A stretch of 64,000 nucleotides of DNA from Cellulomonas sp. 73-145 (GTDB taxonomy: Bacteria > Actinomycetota > Actinomycetes > Actinomycetales > Cellulomonadaceae), in the NCBI GenBank assembly GCA_001898185.1, contig MKTI01000009.1:310001-374000 (forward strand), given 5' to 3'. A model generated the notes under the pieces. It was not told the DNA's origin, searched no databases, and worked only from the letters and a program-made list of their open reading frames with translations. The first letter of the stretch is position 1. Every line of letters begins with the position of its first letter. Made by a program: the position numbers and the translations under genes. Shown here piece by piece: positions 1-9,129 of this stretch.

Positions 1-432
1 GTGCGGCGGCACCGCCTGCTGGAGACCCTCCTGGTCGCCCACCTCGGCTATGCGTGGGACGAGGTGCACGACGAGGCCGAGGTGCTCGAGCACGCCGTCT
101 CGGACACGTTCGTCGAACGCATCGCCGCTCACCTGGGGCACCCGACCCGGGACCCGCACGGCGACCCGATCCCCGGTCCCGACGGGTCGATGGACGTGCC
201 GGCCGCCAGGACGCTCTGGGACGTCGAGCCGGGGGAGTGGCGGGTGGTCCGCATCTCCGACGCCGACCCCGAGCTGCTCCGCTACCTCGCGGCCCGGGGG
301 CTGGGCCTCGACGCTCCCGTGAGCGTGACGCGGCACTCCGTCGCCGGCGTCGTGTCCGCGCGCGTCGGTGACCAGGAGCAGGTCGACCTCGGTGAGGTCG
401 CCGCATCTGCGATCTGGGTCGGGAGCCCGTGA
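1..432 (+). CDS. DtxR/MntR-family metal-dependent regulator, C-terminal part
   Basis: The frame is open from the first base, so the N-terminal winged helix-turn-helix lies upstream and the GTG at base 1 is internal. The first 60 residues match the DtxR metal-binding and dimerisation domain (VRRHRLLE..., VHDEAEVLEH, then HPTRDPHGDPIP). Residues about 75-143 form the C-terminal FeoA/SH3-like domain. IdeR/DtxR proteins carry a cysteine in the ACRWEH metal site; here the segment reads AEVLEH, with glutamate in that place, as in manganese-sensing MntR. Manganese is therefore a plausible co-repressor, though the missing N-terminus holds other ligands. About 143 of the usual 220-230 residues are present. 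Confidence 0.85.
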   Translation: MRRHRLLETLLVAHLGYAWDEVHDEAEVLEHAVSDTFVERIAAHLGHPTRDPHGDPIPGPDGSMDVPAARTLWDVEPGEWRVVRISDADPELLRYLAARGLGLDAPVSVTRHSVAGVVSARVGDQEQVDLGEVAASAIWVGSP

Positions 433-456
433 CGGCTGACGGGTCGTGCTGACGCG

Positions 457-2205
457 TCAGCGTCTGCGCAGCGTGCCCAGCAGCGTCCGGGTCAGCTCGC
501 GTCCCAGCTGCGTGCCGGCCGACCGCAGGAACGAGTCCAGCGGGTCCGCCGTCCGGGACCTCGCCCTGGGGCGGTACGACGAGCGGGCGTCGCGCTCCGC
601 CTCGCGCTGCGCAGCCTCGGCGTCCTTCTCCTGCTGCGCGGCCTCCTGCTGGGCCGCGACCCGTGCCGCCGCCTCCTGCGCCCGCGCGGTGAGCAGCTCG
701 TACGCCGACTGCCGGTCGACCGGCGTGCCGTAGCGCGCGGCGAGGGGGGACGCCGCGACCACACCGAGAACGGCGGCGTCCGGTGCGGCACCCATCGACG
801 CCTGCGGCGCCCGTAGCCGCGTCCACGCGACGGGTGTGGGGGCACCGGTCTCCCCGAGCACGGTGACGATCGCCTCGCCGGTGCCCAGCTGCGTGAGCAC
901 CTGCTCGAGGTCGTACGACGACGAGGGGTAGGTGCGAGCCGCCGCGCGGAGCGCCGCCGCGTCCTCGGGCGTGAAGGCACGCAGCGCGTGCTGCACACGG
1001 CTCCCGAGCTGACCGAGCACGTCGGCCGGCACGTCCTTGGGGCTCTGCGTGACGAAGACGATGCCCACGCCCTTGGAACGGATCAGCCGCACGGTCCGGA
1101 CCACCTGGTCGAGGAGCTGCGGCGAGGCGTCGTCGAACAGCAGGTGCGCCTCGTCGAAGAAGAAGACCAGCCGTGGCTTCTCCGGGTCGCCCACCTCCGG
1201 GAGCACCTCGAACAGCTCGGCGAGCAGCCACATCAGGAACGTGGAGAAGAGAGCCGGCCGGTCCTGCACGGCGGGCAGCTCGAGGGCCGACACCACGCCG
1301 CGTCCGTCGGGCGCGGTGCGCAGCAGGTCCGTGACGGCGAACGCCGGCTCGCCGAAGAAGGCCGCGGCCCCCTGCGACTCGAGTGTCACGAGCTCGCGCA
1401 GGATCACTCCGGCGGTCGCCGCCGACAGCCCGCCGATCGCCTTGAGCTCGGCCTTCCCCTCGTCGGAGGTGAGGAACTGGACGGTCGCCCGCAGGTCGGG
1501 CAGGTCGAGCAGCGCCAGGCCCTGGGTGTCGGCCCAGTGGAAGATCAGGCCGAGGCTCGACTCCTGCGTCTGGTTCAGCCCCAGCACCTTCGACAGCAGC
1601 AGCGGGCCGAACTCGCTGACGGTGGTGCGGATCGGCACGCCCGTACCGGTCCCGCCGAGCGTGAACAGCTCCACCGGGAAGGACGACGGCGTCCAGTCCT
1701 GCCCGATCGCGCGCGTGCGCTCCAGCAGCTTGTCGTTCGGGGTGCCGGGCACCGTCAGGCCCGTGAGGTCGCCCTTGATGTCCGCGACCAGGACGGGGAC
1801 ACCGGCGGCGGAGAGGGACTCGGCCATCAGCTGCAGCGTGCGCGTCTTACCGGTGCCCGTCGCACCGGCGACCAGCGCGTGCCTGTTCAGCATGCCGAGC
1901 GGGATGCGGACCTGGGCCGCCGGGTCCGGGGAGCCGTCCTGCAGCAGCGCGCCCAGGGCGAGTGCCGGACCGGTGAACGTGTAGCCGGCAGCGACCTGGT
2001 CGGCCAGGGCGGACGACGCGGGAACGGTCGTGGCCGCCGGCGCGCCGGACACCTGCGCCGCGGCCAGTGCGGTGGCTGCCGCGACGGCTTCCGCCTCGGC
2101 TGCCTCGGCCCTGGCCTTCGCGGCATCGGCAGCGGCGCGTGCTGCCTCCGCCTGCAGCTGCGCGAGCCGTGCGGGGTCGACCTGGTCACCCGTCTGCGAC
2201 GACAT
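457..2205 (-). CDS. HerA-like helicase/ATPase (DUF853 family)
   Basis: This is a 582-residue ATPase of the HerA-like DUF853 (YjgR) group. Residues about 15-50 are an Ala/Glu/Lys-rich stretch likely to form a coiled coil. A Walker A motif, GATGTGKT, lies at about 114-121, and a Walker B motif, FFFDEAH, at about 348-354. The segment FVTQSPKDVPADVLGQLGSRVQHALRA is typical of the family. It was probably named for similarity to the HerA DNA translocase, but its substrate is not established. The start is ATG with a TAGACT -10 box six bases upstream and no Shine-Dalgarno, which points to a leaderless transcript. It is divergent from leuS. Confidence 0.88.
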   Translation of the reverse strand: MSSQTGDQVDPARLAQLQAEAARAAADAAKARAEAAEAEAVAAATALAAAQVSGAPAATTVPASSALADQVAAGYTFTGPALALGALLQDGSPDPAAQVRIPLGMLNRHALVAGATGTGKTRTLQLMAESLSAAGVPVLVADIKGDLTGLTVPGTPNDKLLERTRAIGQDWTPSSFPVELFTLGGTGTGVPIRTTVSEFGPLLLSKVLGLNQTQESSLGLIFHWADTQGLALLDLPDLRATVQFLTSDEGKAELKAIGGLSAATAGVILRELVTLESQGAAAFFGEPAFAVTDLLRTAPDGRGVVSALELPAVQDRPALFSTFLMWLLAELFEVLPEVGDPEKPRLVFFFDEAHLLFDDASPQLLDQVVRTVRLIRSKGVGIVFVTQSPKDVPADVLGQLGSRVQHALRAFTPEDAAALRAAARTYPSSSYDLEQVLTQLGTGEAIVTVLGETGAPTPVAWTRLRAPQASMGAAPDAAVLGVVAASPLAARYGTPVDRQSAYELLTARAQEAAARVAAQQEAAQQEKDAEAAQREAERDARSSYRPRARSRTADPLDSFLRSAGTQLGRELTRTLLGTLRRR

Positions 2206-2211
2206 CTTCGA

Positions 2212-2217
2212 AGTCTA
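2212..2217 (-). promoter_or_regulatory. -10 box of the HerA-like gene
   Basis: TAGACT on the minus strand, six bases before the ATG. This spacing puts the transcript start at or next to the start codon. No convincing -35 is seen. Confidence 0.5.
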
Positions 2218-2280
2218 GGAAGCACGGTCGGGCGCCGACCAGGGGAGCCGTCGCCGTCCGAGGTCCCGGCCCCCCGCCGG

Positions 2281-2286
2281 TAAACT
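2281..2286 (+). promoter_or_regulatory. -10 box of leuS
   Basis: TAAACT, seven bases before the GTG of leuS, with no ribosome-binding site between them. I see no T-box or specifier stem in the short divergent gap, so a leaderless leuS mRNA is inferred. Confidence 0.5.
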
Positions 2287-2293
2287 CGCCCAG

Positions 2294-5224
2294 GTGACGT
2301 CGCAGGAGATCAGCGCCCCCCGACCGGCCGCGACCCCCGACGAGGTGCCCTACCGCTACACCCCGTCGCTCGCCGCGAAGATCGAGGCACGCTGGCAGGA
2401 CGAGTGGGACCGCCGGGGGACCTTCTTCACGCCGAACCCCACCGGTCACCTCACCGACGGCGCGGGCCGCCACGCCGAGCCCGGTCGGCGCCCGTTCTTC
2501 GTGATGGACATGTTCCCGTACCCGTCCGGGGCCGGGCTGCACGTCGGTCACCCGCTCGGGTACATCGCCACGGACGTCGTCGGCCGCTTCCGCCGGATGC
2601 AGGGCGACAACGTGCTGCACGCGCTGGGCTTCGACGCCTTCGGGCTGCCCGCCGAGCAGTACGCGGTGCAGACGGGGCAGCACCCGCGCGTCACCACCGA
2701 GGCGAACATCGCGATCATGCAGCGGCAGCTGCGACGGCTGGGCCTGGCGCACGACCCGCGGCGGTCGTTCGCGACGATCGACCCCGAGTACATGCGCTGG
2801 ACGCAGTGGATCTTCCTGGCGATCTACAACTCCTGGTACGACGAGTCCGCGCCGAACCCGGACGGTGGGCTGGGTCGCGCCCGGCCCATCGCGGAGCTGG
2901 AGGCCGAGCTGACGTCCGGCGCGCGGCCCGTGCCCGACGGTGTGCCCGGCGTCCCGGCCGGCGCCGCATGGGCCGACCTCGACGACCCGGCCCGGCGGCG
3001 GGTCGTGGACGCCCACCGTCTGGCCTACCTCTCGGAGACGCCCGTGAACTGGGCGCCGGGTCTGGGTACCGTGCTGGCCAACGAGGAGGTCACGGCCGAC
3101 GGCCGCTCCGAGCGGGGCAACATGCCCGTGTTCCAGCGCAGCCTGCGGCAGTGGAACATGCGCATCACCGCCTACGCCGACCGACTGGCGGACGACCTGG
3201 ACGCGATCGACTGGCCCGAGAAGGTCAAGTCGATGCAGCGGCACTGGATCGGTCGGTCCACCGGTGCTCGCGTCCGGTTCGCCGTCGAGGGCGGTGCCGA
3301 GCTCGAGGTGTTCACCACCCGCCCGGACACCTTGTTCGGCGCCACGTTCATGGTGGTCGCGCCCGAGCACCCGCTGCTGGATGAGGTGCCGGTGCAGTGG
3401 CCGGACGGCACCCGGTCGGCCTGGACCGGGGGCTTCGACTCGCCCGCGGCTGCCGTCGCCGCGTACCGCGCCGAGACCGCGGGCCGCTCTGCGGTCGAGC
3501 GGCAGGCCGACGCGGGCCGCAAGACCGGGGTGTTCACGGGCCACCTCGCGATCAACCCCGTCAACGGCGCGCCGCTGCCCGTGTTCACCGCCGACTACGT
3601 GCTGATGGGCTACGGCACGGGCGCGATCATGGCCGTGCCCGGCGGCGACGAGCGCGACTACGCCTTCGCGCAGGCGTTCGAGCTGCCGGTCGTCTACACG
3701 GTGGCCGCGCCGGTGGGCACCCCGGACGGCGCGCGGACCGGTGACGGCGCGGTGATCAACTCGGCCAACGACTCGCTCGACCTGAACGGCATGGACGTCG
3801 TCACGGCCAAGGACCGCACGATCGCGTGGCTGCAGGAGCGTGGCCTCGGAGAGGGCACCACCACCTACCGCCTGCGCGACTGGCTGTTCAGCCGCCAGCG
3901 GTACTGGGGCGAGCCGTTCCCGATCGTGTACGACGAGCACGACCAGCCGGTCGCCCTGCCGACGTCGGCGCTGCCCGTCACCCTGCCGGAGGTGCCGGAC
4001 TACGCCCCGCGCACCTTCGACCCGCACGACGCGGAGTCCTCCCCGGAGGCGCCGCTCGGCCGCAACGAGGACTGGGTCAACGTCACGCTCGACCTGGGCG
4101 ACGGTCCCAAGCAGTACCGCCGCGACACCAACACCATGCCCAACTGGGCCGGTTCGTGCTGGTACTACCTGCGCTACCTCGACCCGGACTCGGACCAGGT
4201 GCTGGTGGACCCCGAGCTGGAGCGCTACTGGATGGGCCCCGGCCACGGGTCCCAGCCGGAGGGTTCCATCGGCGGCGTCGACCTGTACGTCGGCGGTGTG
4301 GAGCACGCCGTGCTCCACCTGCTGTACGCCCGGTTCTGGCACAAGGTGCTGCACGACCTGGGTCACGTCAGTGCCGGCGAGCCCTTCTACACGCTGTTCA
4401 ACCAGGGCTACATCCAGGCGTACGCCTACACCGACGAGCGCGGCGTGCACGTGCCGGCGGCCGAGGTGGTCGAGGACCCGGCGGCCGGTACCGGTTACAG
4501 CTGGCAGGGCGAGGCCGTCAACCGCGAGTACGGGAAGATGGGCAAGTCCCTGAAGAACGTGGTGACGCCCGACGAGATGTACGCCGAGTACGGCGCCGAC
4601 ACGCTGCGCGTGTACGAGATGTCGATGGGTCCGCTCGACCTGTCGCGCCCGTGGGAGACCCGGGCGGTGGTGGGTGCGCAGCGCTTCCTGCAGCGGCTGT
4701 GGCGCAACGTGGTCGACGAGGGCACCGGCGCGACGGTGGTCAGCGACGACGAGCCGTCGGTGGAGACGCTGCGCGTGCTGCACCGCACCATCGCCGAGGT
4801 CGGCGACGACATGGCGGCGATGCGGGTCAACACCGCCATCGCCAAGCTGATCGTCCTGAACAACCACCTCACCACGCTGGACCGCGTCCCCCGGGCCGCC
4901 GTCGAGCCGCTCGTCCTGATGACGGCACCGGTGGCGCCGCACATCGCCGAGGAGCTCTGGGACCGGCTCGGTCACGAGGAGTCGCTGACCTACGCACCGT
5001 TCCCCGTCGCCGACCCGGCGTACCTGGTCGAGGAGTCGGTGACCTGCGTCCTGCAGGTGGCGGGCAAGGTGCGTGGGCGGGTCGAGGTGGCGCCGTCGGT
5101 GTCCGACGACGAGCTGCGCGAGCTGGCGCTGGCCGATGCCGGTGTGCAGCGGGCGCTCGACGGCAGGGCCGTGCGCACCGTGGTGGTCCGCGCGCCCAAG
5201 CTCGTCAACGTGGTGCCGGCCTGA
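2294..5224 (+). CDS. leuS: Leucyl-tRNA synthetase
   Basis: Cytosolic class I synthetase that charges tRNA-Leu with leucine. The 976 residues include the HIGH-type signature inside [16 protein letters not shown] (HVGH at about 83-86) and the KMSKS-type loop KMGKS at about residue 748. The segment [17 protein letters not shown] marks the CP1 editing domain that hydrolyses mischarged tRNA, and the anticodon-binding and C-terminal tRNA-interacting domains follow. The protein is longer than the E. coli enzyme (about 860), largely from actinobacterial insertions such as the acidic stretch near residue 200. The GTG start fits the -10 box seven bases upstream. Confidence 0.98.
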   Translation: MTSQEISAPRPAATPDEVPYRYTPSLAAKIEARWQDEWDRRGTFFTPNPTGHLTDGAGRHAEPGRRPFFVMDMFPYPSGAGLHVGHPLGYIATDVVGRFRRMQGDNVLHALGFDAFGLPAEQYAVQTGQHPRVTTEANIAIMQRQLRRLGLAHDPRRSFATIDPEYMRWTQWIFLAIYNSWYDESAPNPDGGLGRARPIAELEAELTSGARPVPDGVPGVPAGAAWADLDDPARRRVVDAHRLAYLSETPVNWAPGLGTVLANEEVTADGRSERGNMPVFQRSLRQWNMRITAYADRLADDLDAIDWPEKVKSMQRHWIGRSTGARVRFAVEGGAELEVFTTRPDTLFGATFMVVAPEHPLLDEVPVQWPDGTRSAWTGGFDSPAAAVAAYRAETAGRSAVERQADAGRKTGVFTGHLAINPVNGAPLPVFTADYVLMGYGTGAIMAVPGGDERDYAFAQAFELPVVYTVAAPVGTPDGARTGDGAVINSANDSLDLNGMDVVTAKDRTIAWLQERGLGEGTTTYRLRDWLFSRQRYWGEPFPIVYDEHDQPVALPTSALPVTLPEVPDYAPRTFDPHDAESSPEAPLGRNEDWVNVTLDLGDGPKQYRRDTNTMPNWAGSCWYYLRYLDPDSDQVLVDPELERYWMGPGHGSQPEGSIGGVDLYVGGVEHAVLHLLYARFWHKVLHDLGHVSAGEPFYTLFNQGYIQAYAYTDERGVHVPAAEVVEDPAAGTGYSWQGEAVNREYGKMGKSLKNVVTPDEMYAEYGADTLRVYEMSMGPLDLSRPWETRAVVGAQRFLQRLWRNVVDEGTGATVVSDDEPSVETLRVLHRTIAEVGDDMAAMRVNTAIAKLIVLNNHLTTLDRVPRAAVEPLVLMTAPVAPHIAEELWDRLGHEESLTYAPFPVADPAYLVEESVTCVLQVAGKVRGRVEVAPSVSDDELRELALADAGVQRALDGRAVRTVVVRAPKLVNVVPA

Positions 5225-5245
5225 CGCGGTCCGGCCCCCACCCCG

Positions 5246-6247
5246 ATGTCACGCCTCGGCTCAGCGCGGCTGGCGGCCCACGTCGCCGTCGTGACGGACT
5301 CGACCGCGGCACTGCCCGCCGGCGCCGCCGAACGCTGGGGCGTGCAGGTCGTACCGCTCCAGGTGCTCGTCGACGGTGCGCCGCTCGTCGGTACGGACCT
5401 GGGCGCGGCGACGATCTCCGCCCTCCAGCGCGGTGCGCGCGTCACCACGTCCCAGCCGTCGGCGGCGGCGTTCGCCGACGCGTACGTCGCGGCGGCGTCC
5501 GACGGAGCGACCGCGGTGGTGTCCGTCCACCTGTCCGGTGAGCTGTCCGGGACGGTGCAGGCGGCCCGGTCCGCCGCCGAGCGGGCACCGTTGCCGGTCC
5601 ACGTCGTCGACTCCCGCACCGCCGCGATGGGGCTGGGGTTCGCGGCACTGGCGGCGGCGTGGGTGGCCAGTGGGACGGCGGTGGACGGCGCCCGGGTCGA
5701 CGGTCCGCCGGCCGAGGGCGGGCGTCGACCCGCCTCCCGGTGGCGCATCCGGCGCAGCGGCGGCTCCGACACCCGTCCCGCCACGGACGTCGAGGCGGTC
5801 GCCCGGGCAGCGCGGGCCGCCGCGGAGTCGTCCAGGGTGTGGTTCCTGGTCGACTCCCTGGAGCACCTGCGGCGTGGTGGTCGGATCGGCGCGGCTGCGG
5901 CCGCCCTCGGGACCGTGCTCGGGCTGCGGCCGCTGCTCACCGTCGCGGACGGTCGGCTCGTCGTCGCGGAGAAGATCCGCACCCGCCGGGCAGCGGTCGA
6001 GCGGCTGGTCGCCGTGGCCACGGCCGCTGCGCTCGCTCGTCCCGGCGCGCGGGTCGCCGTGCACCACGCCGATCGCGCCGACGCCGCCCAGGACCTGGCA
6101 CATCGGCTGGCCGAGGCGACCCGCGGCACCGTGCGGGAGATCGTCGTGAGCCCGGCCGGTGCCGTGCTGACGGCGCACGTGGGCCCCGGGTTGCTCGCCG
6201 TCGTCGTCTCGGACGGCGTTCCCGGCGAGGTGCCGGCCCGGCCCTGA
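5246..6247 (+). CDS. DegV family fatty-acid-binding protein
   Basis: DegV proteins bind fatty acids; some serve as FakB subunits that present them to a kinase. The N-terminal VAVVTDSTAALP motif, VTTSQPSAAAF, VHLSGELSGTVQAA and the C-terminal SLEHLRRGGRIG segment are all family hallmarks. The ATG at 5246 gives 333 residues, but the family usually begins right at the VTDST strand, so the GTG at 5291 is another possible start. A low-complexity Arg/Gly/Pro insertion of roughly 35-40 residues (about 5662-5795) interrupts the region between the two subdomains. The gene lies 21 bases after leuS and may be read through from it. No FakA-like kinase gene is in the window. Confidence 0.85.
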   Translation: MSRLGSARLAAHVAVVTDSTAALPAGAAERWGVQVVPLQVLVDGAPLVGTDLGAATISALQRGARVTTSQPSAAAFADAYVAAASDGATAVVSVHLSGELSGTVQAARSAAERAPLPVHVVDSRTAAMGLGFAALAAAWVASGTAVDGARVDGPPAEGGRRPASRWRIRRSGGSDTRPATDVEAVARAARAAAESSRVWFLVDSLEHLRRGGRIGAAAAALGTVLGLRPLLTVADGRLVVAEKIRTRRAAVERLVAVATAAALARPGARVAVHHADRADAAQDLAHRLAEATRGTVREIVVSPAGAVLTAHVGPGLLAVVVSDGVPGEVPARP

Positions 6248-6328
6248 CCGAGCCATCCCCAGCCCGTGGCGTCATGCGGGCCATCGGACTCAGCTGCGAC
6301 GCTCGTCTGGGCGGCCGGCTCTCGCGCC

Positions 6329-6334
6329 TAGCGT
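6329..6334 (+). promoter_or_regulatory. -10 box of comEA
   Basis: TAGCGT, seven bases before the comEA GTG, with no Shine-Dalgarno in between. It supports the GTG at 6342 as a leaderless start. Confidence 0.45.
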
Positions 6335-6341
6335 CCCCGGC

Positions 6342-7445
6342 GTGTTCCGTGCCGACGCCAGCGCCGCCCGCCGTCGGCTGGACCGACTGACCCGCCGGGC
6401 AGAGGCACACCCGCCGGCCGAGGATGCACCGCCCGCCGGACCGCCCCTCGCGGATCGACCGCTGCCCGATCGACCGCTGCCCGATCGACCGCTGCCCGAT
6501 CGACCGCTGCCCGATCGACCGGTGGCCGCACGACCAGGGGCTGACGAGCCACGCGCCGCGTCCGAGTCGCGGCCGACTCTCCGCGGTGACGGCCTCGTCG
6601 GTCCACCGCCACCGGAGCCCGCAGCGCTGCTGGCTCGGACATCGTGCGTGCCCTCGGTGCTCGGACTCGATGCCGCCGAGCCATCCACGTCGGGCGGCCC
6701 AGGTTCGGCCGGGCCGACCGCCGGGGTCGGAGGGTGGGTCCCGACCGCCGTGCGCGCGGCGGCGGTCGAGTACCGGGACTCGTACGGGGTCGCGACGGAC
6801 CTCAGCGTCGCCGACGAGCCCCCGCAGCGGGTGCGCTGGAGCGTGCCGTGGCGGCTGGCCGCCTCGGCGGCGACCGCGGTCGCGCTCGTGGTCGGCGCCA
6901 CCCTGATCCGGGCGTCCGCCCTCGCACCGGGGGACCCGGTCGAGCTGCCCACGCCGGTGCCCGCCACCGCCGGCAGCTCGGCCACGGGGTTCGCGGCACC
7001 GGCGTCCCCGCTCTCGACCGACGCCGCTCAGCTCGTCATCCACGTCGTCGGAGCCGTGGCCCGGCCCGGCGTGGTACGGCTCCGGCCCGGAGCGCGGGTG
7101 CAGGACGCCATCGAGGCGGCCGGTGGTGCGGCCGACGACGCGAACCTCGCGGCGGTGAACCTGGCGCGGCCGGTGACCGACGGCGAGCAGCTGGTCGTAC
7201 CCGGTCCCGGCCAGGCCGCCCCGCCGTCCGCCCCGCCGAGCCCGGGAAGCGCGGGGGCTCGCCTGGACCTCAACGCGGCCGCGCTCGCCGACCTCGACGC
7301 GCTCCCGGGCATCGGCCCGGTGCTCGCGCAGCGCATCCTCGACCGGCGTCAGCAGCATCGCTTCACCTCGGTCGACGAGCTGGGCGAGGTCAGCGGCATC
7401 GGCCCCACCCTGCTGGAGCGGCTCCGCCCGATGGTGCGCGTGTGA
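6342..7445 (+). CDS. comEA: ComEA-like DNA-binding protein (SLBB + helix-hairpin-helix)
   Basis: ComEA is a membrane-anchored DNA receptor for DNA uptake. The 367-residue product has a long Pro/Arg-rich cytoplasmic N-terminus containing a five-copy RPLPD repeat. One transmembrane helix follows at about 168-190 (LAASAATAVALVVGATLI), then a SLBB-type domain (IHVVGAVARPGVVRLRPGARVQDAI, about 230-280). A C-terminal double helix-hairpin-helix carries ALPGIGPVLAQRIL and VSGIGPTLLERL (about 307-367). It overlaps comEC by four bases (GTGA), so the two are translationally coupled. The repeat-bearing N-terminal tail is unusually long. Natural competence has rarely been shown in relatives, so the role in uptake is inferred. 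Confidence 0.92.
   Translation: MFRADASAARRRLDRLTRRAEAHPPAEDAPPAGPPLADRPLPDRPLPDRPLPDRPLPDRPVAARPGADEPRAASESRPTLRGDGLVGPPPPEPAALLARTSCVPSVLGLDAAEPSTSGGPGSAGPTAGVGGWVPTAVRAAAVEYRDSYGVATDLSVADEPPQRVRWSVPWRLAASAATAVALVVGATLIRASALAPGDPVELPTPVPATAGSSATGFAAPASPLSTDAAQLVIHVVGAVARPGVVRLRPGARVQDAIEAAGGAADDANLAAVNLARPVTDGEQLVVPGPGQAAPPSAPPSPGSAGARLDLNAAALADLDALPGIGPVLAQRILDRRQQHRFTSVDELGEVSGIGPTLLERLRPMVRV
6453..6527 (+). repeat. 15-bp tandem repeat inside comEA
   Basis: Four perfect head-to-tail copies of GATCGACCGCTGCCC (6453-6512) and a fifth diverged copy (6513-6527). Because the unit is 15 bases, it keeps frame and encodes RPLPD-type pentapeptides. It is a likely site of slippage, and copy number may differ between strains. 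Confidence 0.95.
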
Positions 7446-9073
7446 GTGCCCGTGAGACGCGTTCCGGCACCGCGCCACGGCAGCGCCCGGGAGCAGCCCC
7501 GCGTGCCGCTGCGGGTGTCGACGCCCGTCAGGACGGTGCGTCCGACGCCGGGACGCCCGAGGCCCCGGAGGTGCTCGACCTGCGCCTGCTGCCGGTGGCC
7601 GTCGGGTGCTGGTCGGGCGCCGCGCTGGGAGTCGCCGGTGGTCCGACTGCGGTGCGGTGGATCGGGACCGCGGCCGTCGTGGTCGTGCTGTTCGTCGTCG
7701 TCGCGCCGCGGTGCCGGCGCCCTCGGCGGCCGGGGCACCGCGTCTCCGCCACCGTGGCACTCGCGGTCCTCGTGCTCGCGCTGGCGCTGCTCGACGCGTC
7801 CGCGCAGCGCGCACTCCGGACCGGCGGTCTGCTCGGCACCGCCCTCCGAGAGGGTGCGACCGCGACGGTCACCGGACGTGTCGTGGACCCCCCTGTGCCG
7901 ATGGACGCCCGGTGGAGCGACGGCGAACCGGACCGTCGGTACACGGTCTCGGTGCGCTGGGTGGAGAGCCGTGGGCGACGGTCAGGCGCTGCCGCTTCCG
8001 TCGTCGTCGTCGCGCCGGGTGACGTGCCGCCCGGCAGCATCGTCCGCGTCACCGGACGGCTGACGCGGACGGACGTCACGGACAGCACCGTGGCGACGCT
8101 CGCCGCGAGGTCGGCGGCCGAGCTCGTGACCCCACCCGCCTGGCCGGATCGCGCAGCGGAGCGCGTGCGCGCGGCAACGCGTGGGATCGCGCAGCGGCTG
8201 CCGGCCGACGCCGGCGCCCTGCTCGTGGGCATGGCGCTCGGCGACAGCTCGGGTGTCCCGGACGACCTCTCGGAGGCGATGCGAACGGCCGGGCTGACCC
8301 ATCTCATCGCCGTCTCGGGATCCCACTTCGCGCTCATCGGTGCGATCGCGGCGGCCGCGGCGGCGGCGTGCCGACTGCCCGTGGCGCTCCGTGCAGGTGT
8401 CGTCCTGCTGACCGGGGCGGCCCTGCTCGTGCTCGTCGGGCCGCAGCCCAGCGTGCTCCGCGCCGCCGTCACCGGGGTGGTCGGCCTGCTCGGCCTCCTG
8501 TCCGGCCGACCTGCCCGAGCCCCTGCAGCCCTCGCCACGACGGTCACGGCGCTGCTGCTGACCGACCCGTGGCTCGCGTTCCAGATCGGCTTCGCCCTCT
8601 CCGTGGTGGCGACGGCGGCGATCGTCGTCCTCGGCGGCGCATGGGTACGCGTGTGGTCGCCCCGGCTCGGTCGTCCTCTCGCGGCCGCGGTGGCCGCTCC
8701 GCTCGCCGCGCAGCTGGCCTGCGCACCGGTCCTGCTCGTGCTGCGGCCCTCGGTCGGCACGTACGCGCTCCTGGCCAACCTCGCCGCAGCGCCGGCGGTG
8801 CCGCCTGCCACCGTGCTGGGCCTCCTGACCGCTGTGGTCGCCCCGTGGTCGCCGCACGCGGCCCTGCTGCTGGCACAGCTCGCCGGCGCCGCGTGCTGGT
8901 GGGTCGCCGCGGTCGCACGGGTCGCGGCCGCGGCGCCTGGTGCGCAGCTCGCGTGGGCCCCTGGCGCCGGTGGCATCGTCGCGATGGCCGGCGTGTCGGC
9001 TGCGGTCGGCGCCCTCGTGCTGTCGGCACGGCGGCGCCGGCACCGCCGAGCACCGCCGCGCGTCCCGGCCTGA
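7442..9073 (+). CDS. comEC: ComEC/Rec2 family DNA-uptake channel, lacking the nuclease domain
   Basis: ComEC forms the inner-membrane channel for single-stranded DNA. Reading from the GTG that overlaps the comEA stop gives 543 residues. A short soluble N-terminal part (including the DUF4131/OB-like segment) is followed by the polytopic Competence domain, with the signature LTHLIAVSGSHFALIG and many hydrophobic helices up to about residue 525. It ends in an Arg-rich tail (ARRRRHRRAPPRVPA). Full-length ComEC proteins of about 750 residues carry a C-terminal metallo-beta-lactamase domain, thought to degrade the non-transported strand; that domain is absent here and no such gene follows. Short forms of this kind occur in other actinobacteria. 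Confidence 0.9.
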   Translation: MSARETRSGTAPRQRPGAAPRAAAGVDARQDGASDAGTPEAPEVLDLRLLPVAVGCWSGAALGVAGGPTAVRWIGTAAVVVVLFVVVAPRCRRPRRPGHRVSATVALAVLVLALALLDASAQRALRTGGLLGTALREGATATVTGRVVDPPVPMDARWSDGEPDRRYTVSVRWVESRGRRSGAAASVVVVAPGDVPPGSIVRVTGRLTRTDVTDSTVATLAARSAAELVTPPAWPDRAAERVRAATRGIAQRLPADAGALLVGMALGDSSGVPDDLSEAMRTAGLTHLIAVSGSHFALIGAIAAAAAAACRLPVALRAGVVLLTGAALLVLVGPQPSVLRAAVTGVVGLLGLLSGRPARAPAALATTVTALLLTDPWLAFQIGFALSVVATAAIVVLGGAWVRVWSPRLGRPLAAAVAAPLAAQLACAPVLLVLRPSVGTYALLANLAAAPAVPPATVLGLLTAVVAPWSPHAALLLAQLAGAACWWVAAVARVAAAAPGAQLAWAPGAGGIVAMAGVSAAVGALVLSARRRRHRRAPPRVPA

Positions 9074-9129
9074 CCTCCGTGACGGTGGCTGACCCCGAAC
9101 GTGTCCGTGCTGTCTGGCAGGCTGGTGCC

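Noticed and set aside
2206..2293. A T-box riboswitch before leuS.
   Set aside because: The 88-base divergent gap has no specifier stem or T-box sequence, and a -10 box lies seven bases before the start.
2186..4975. A 929-codon open frame on the minus strand opposite leuS.
   Set aside because: It is the antisense of a GC-rich gene, rich in Arg, Val, Gly and His with no domain, and leuS is certain. Long antisense frames follow from GC-biased third positions.
6453..6527. A CRISPR array or attachment site in the comEA repeat.
   Set aside because: The units are head-to-tail without spacers and lie in frame within a gene.
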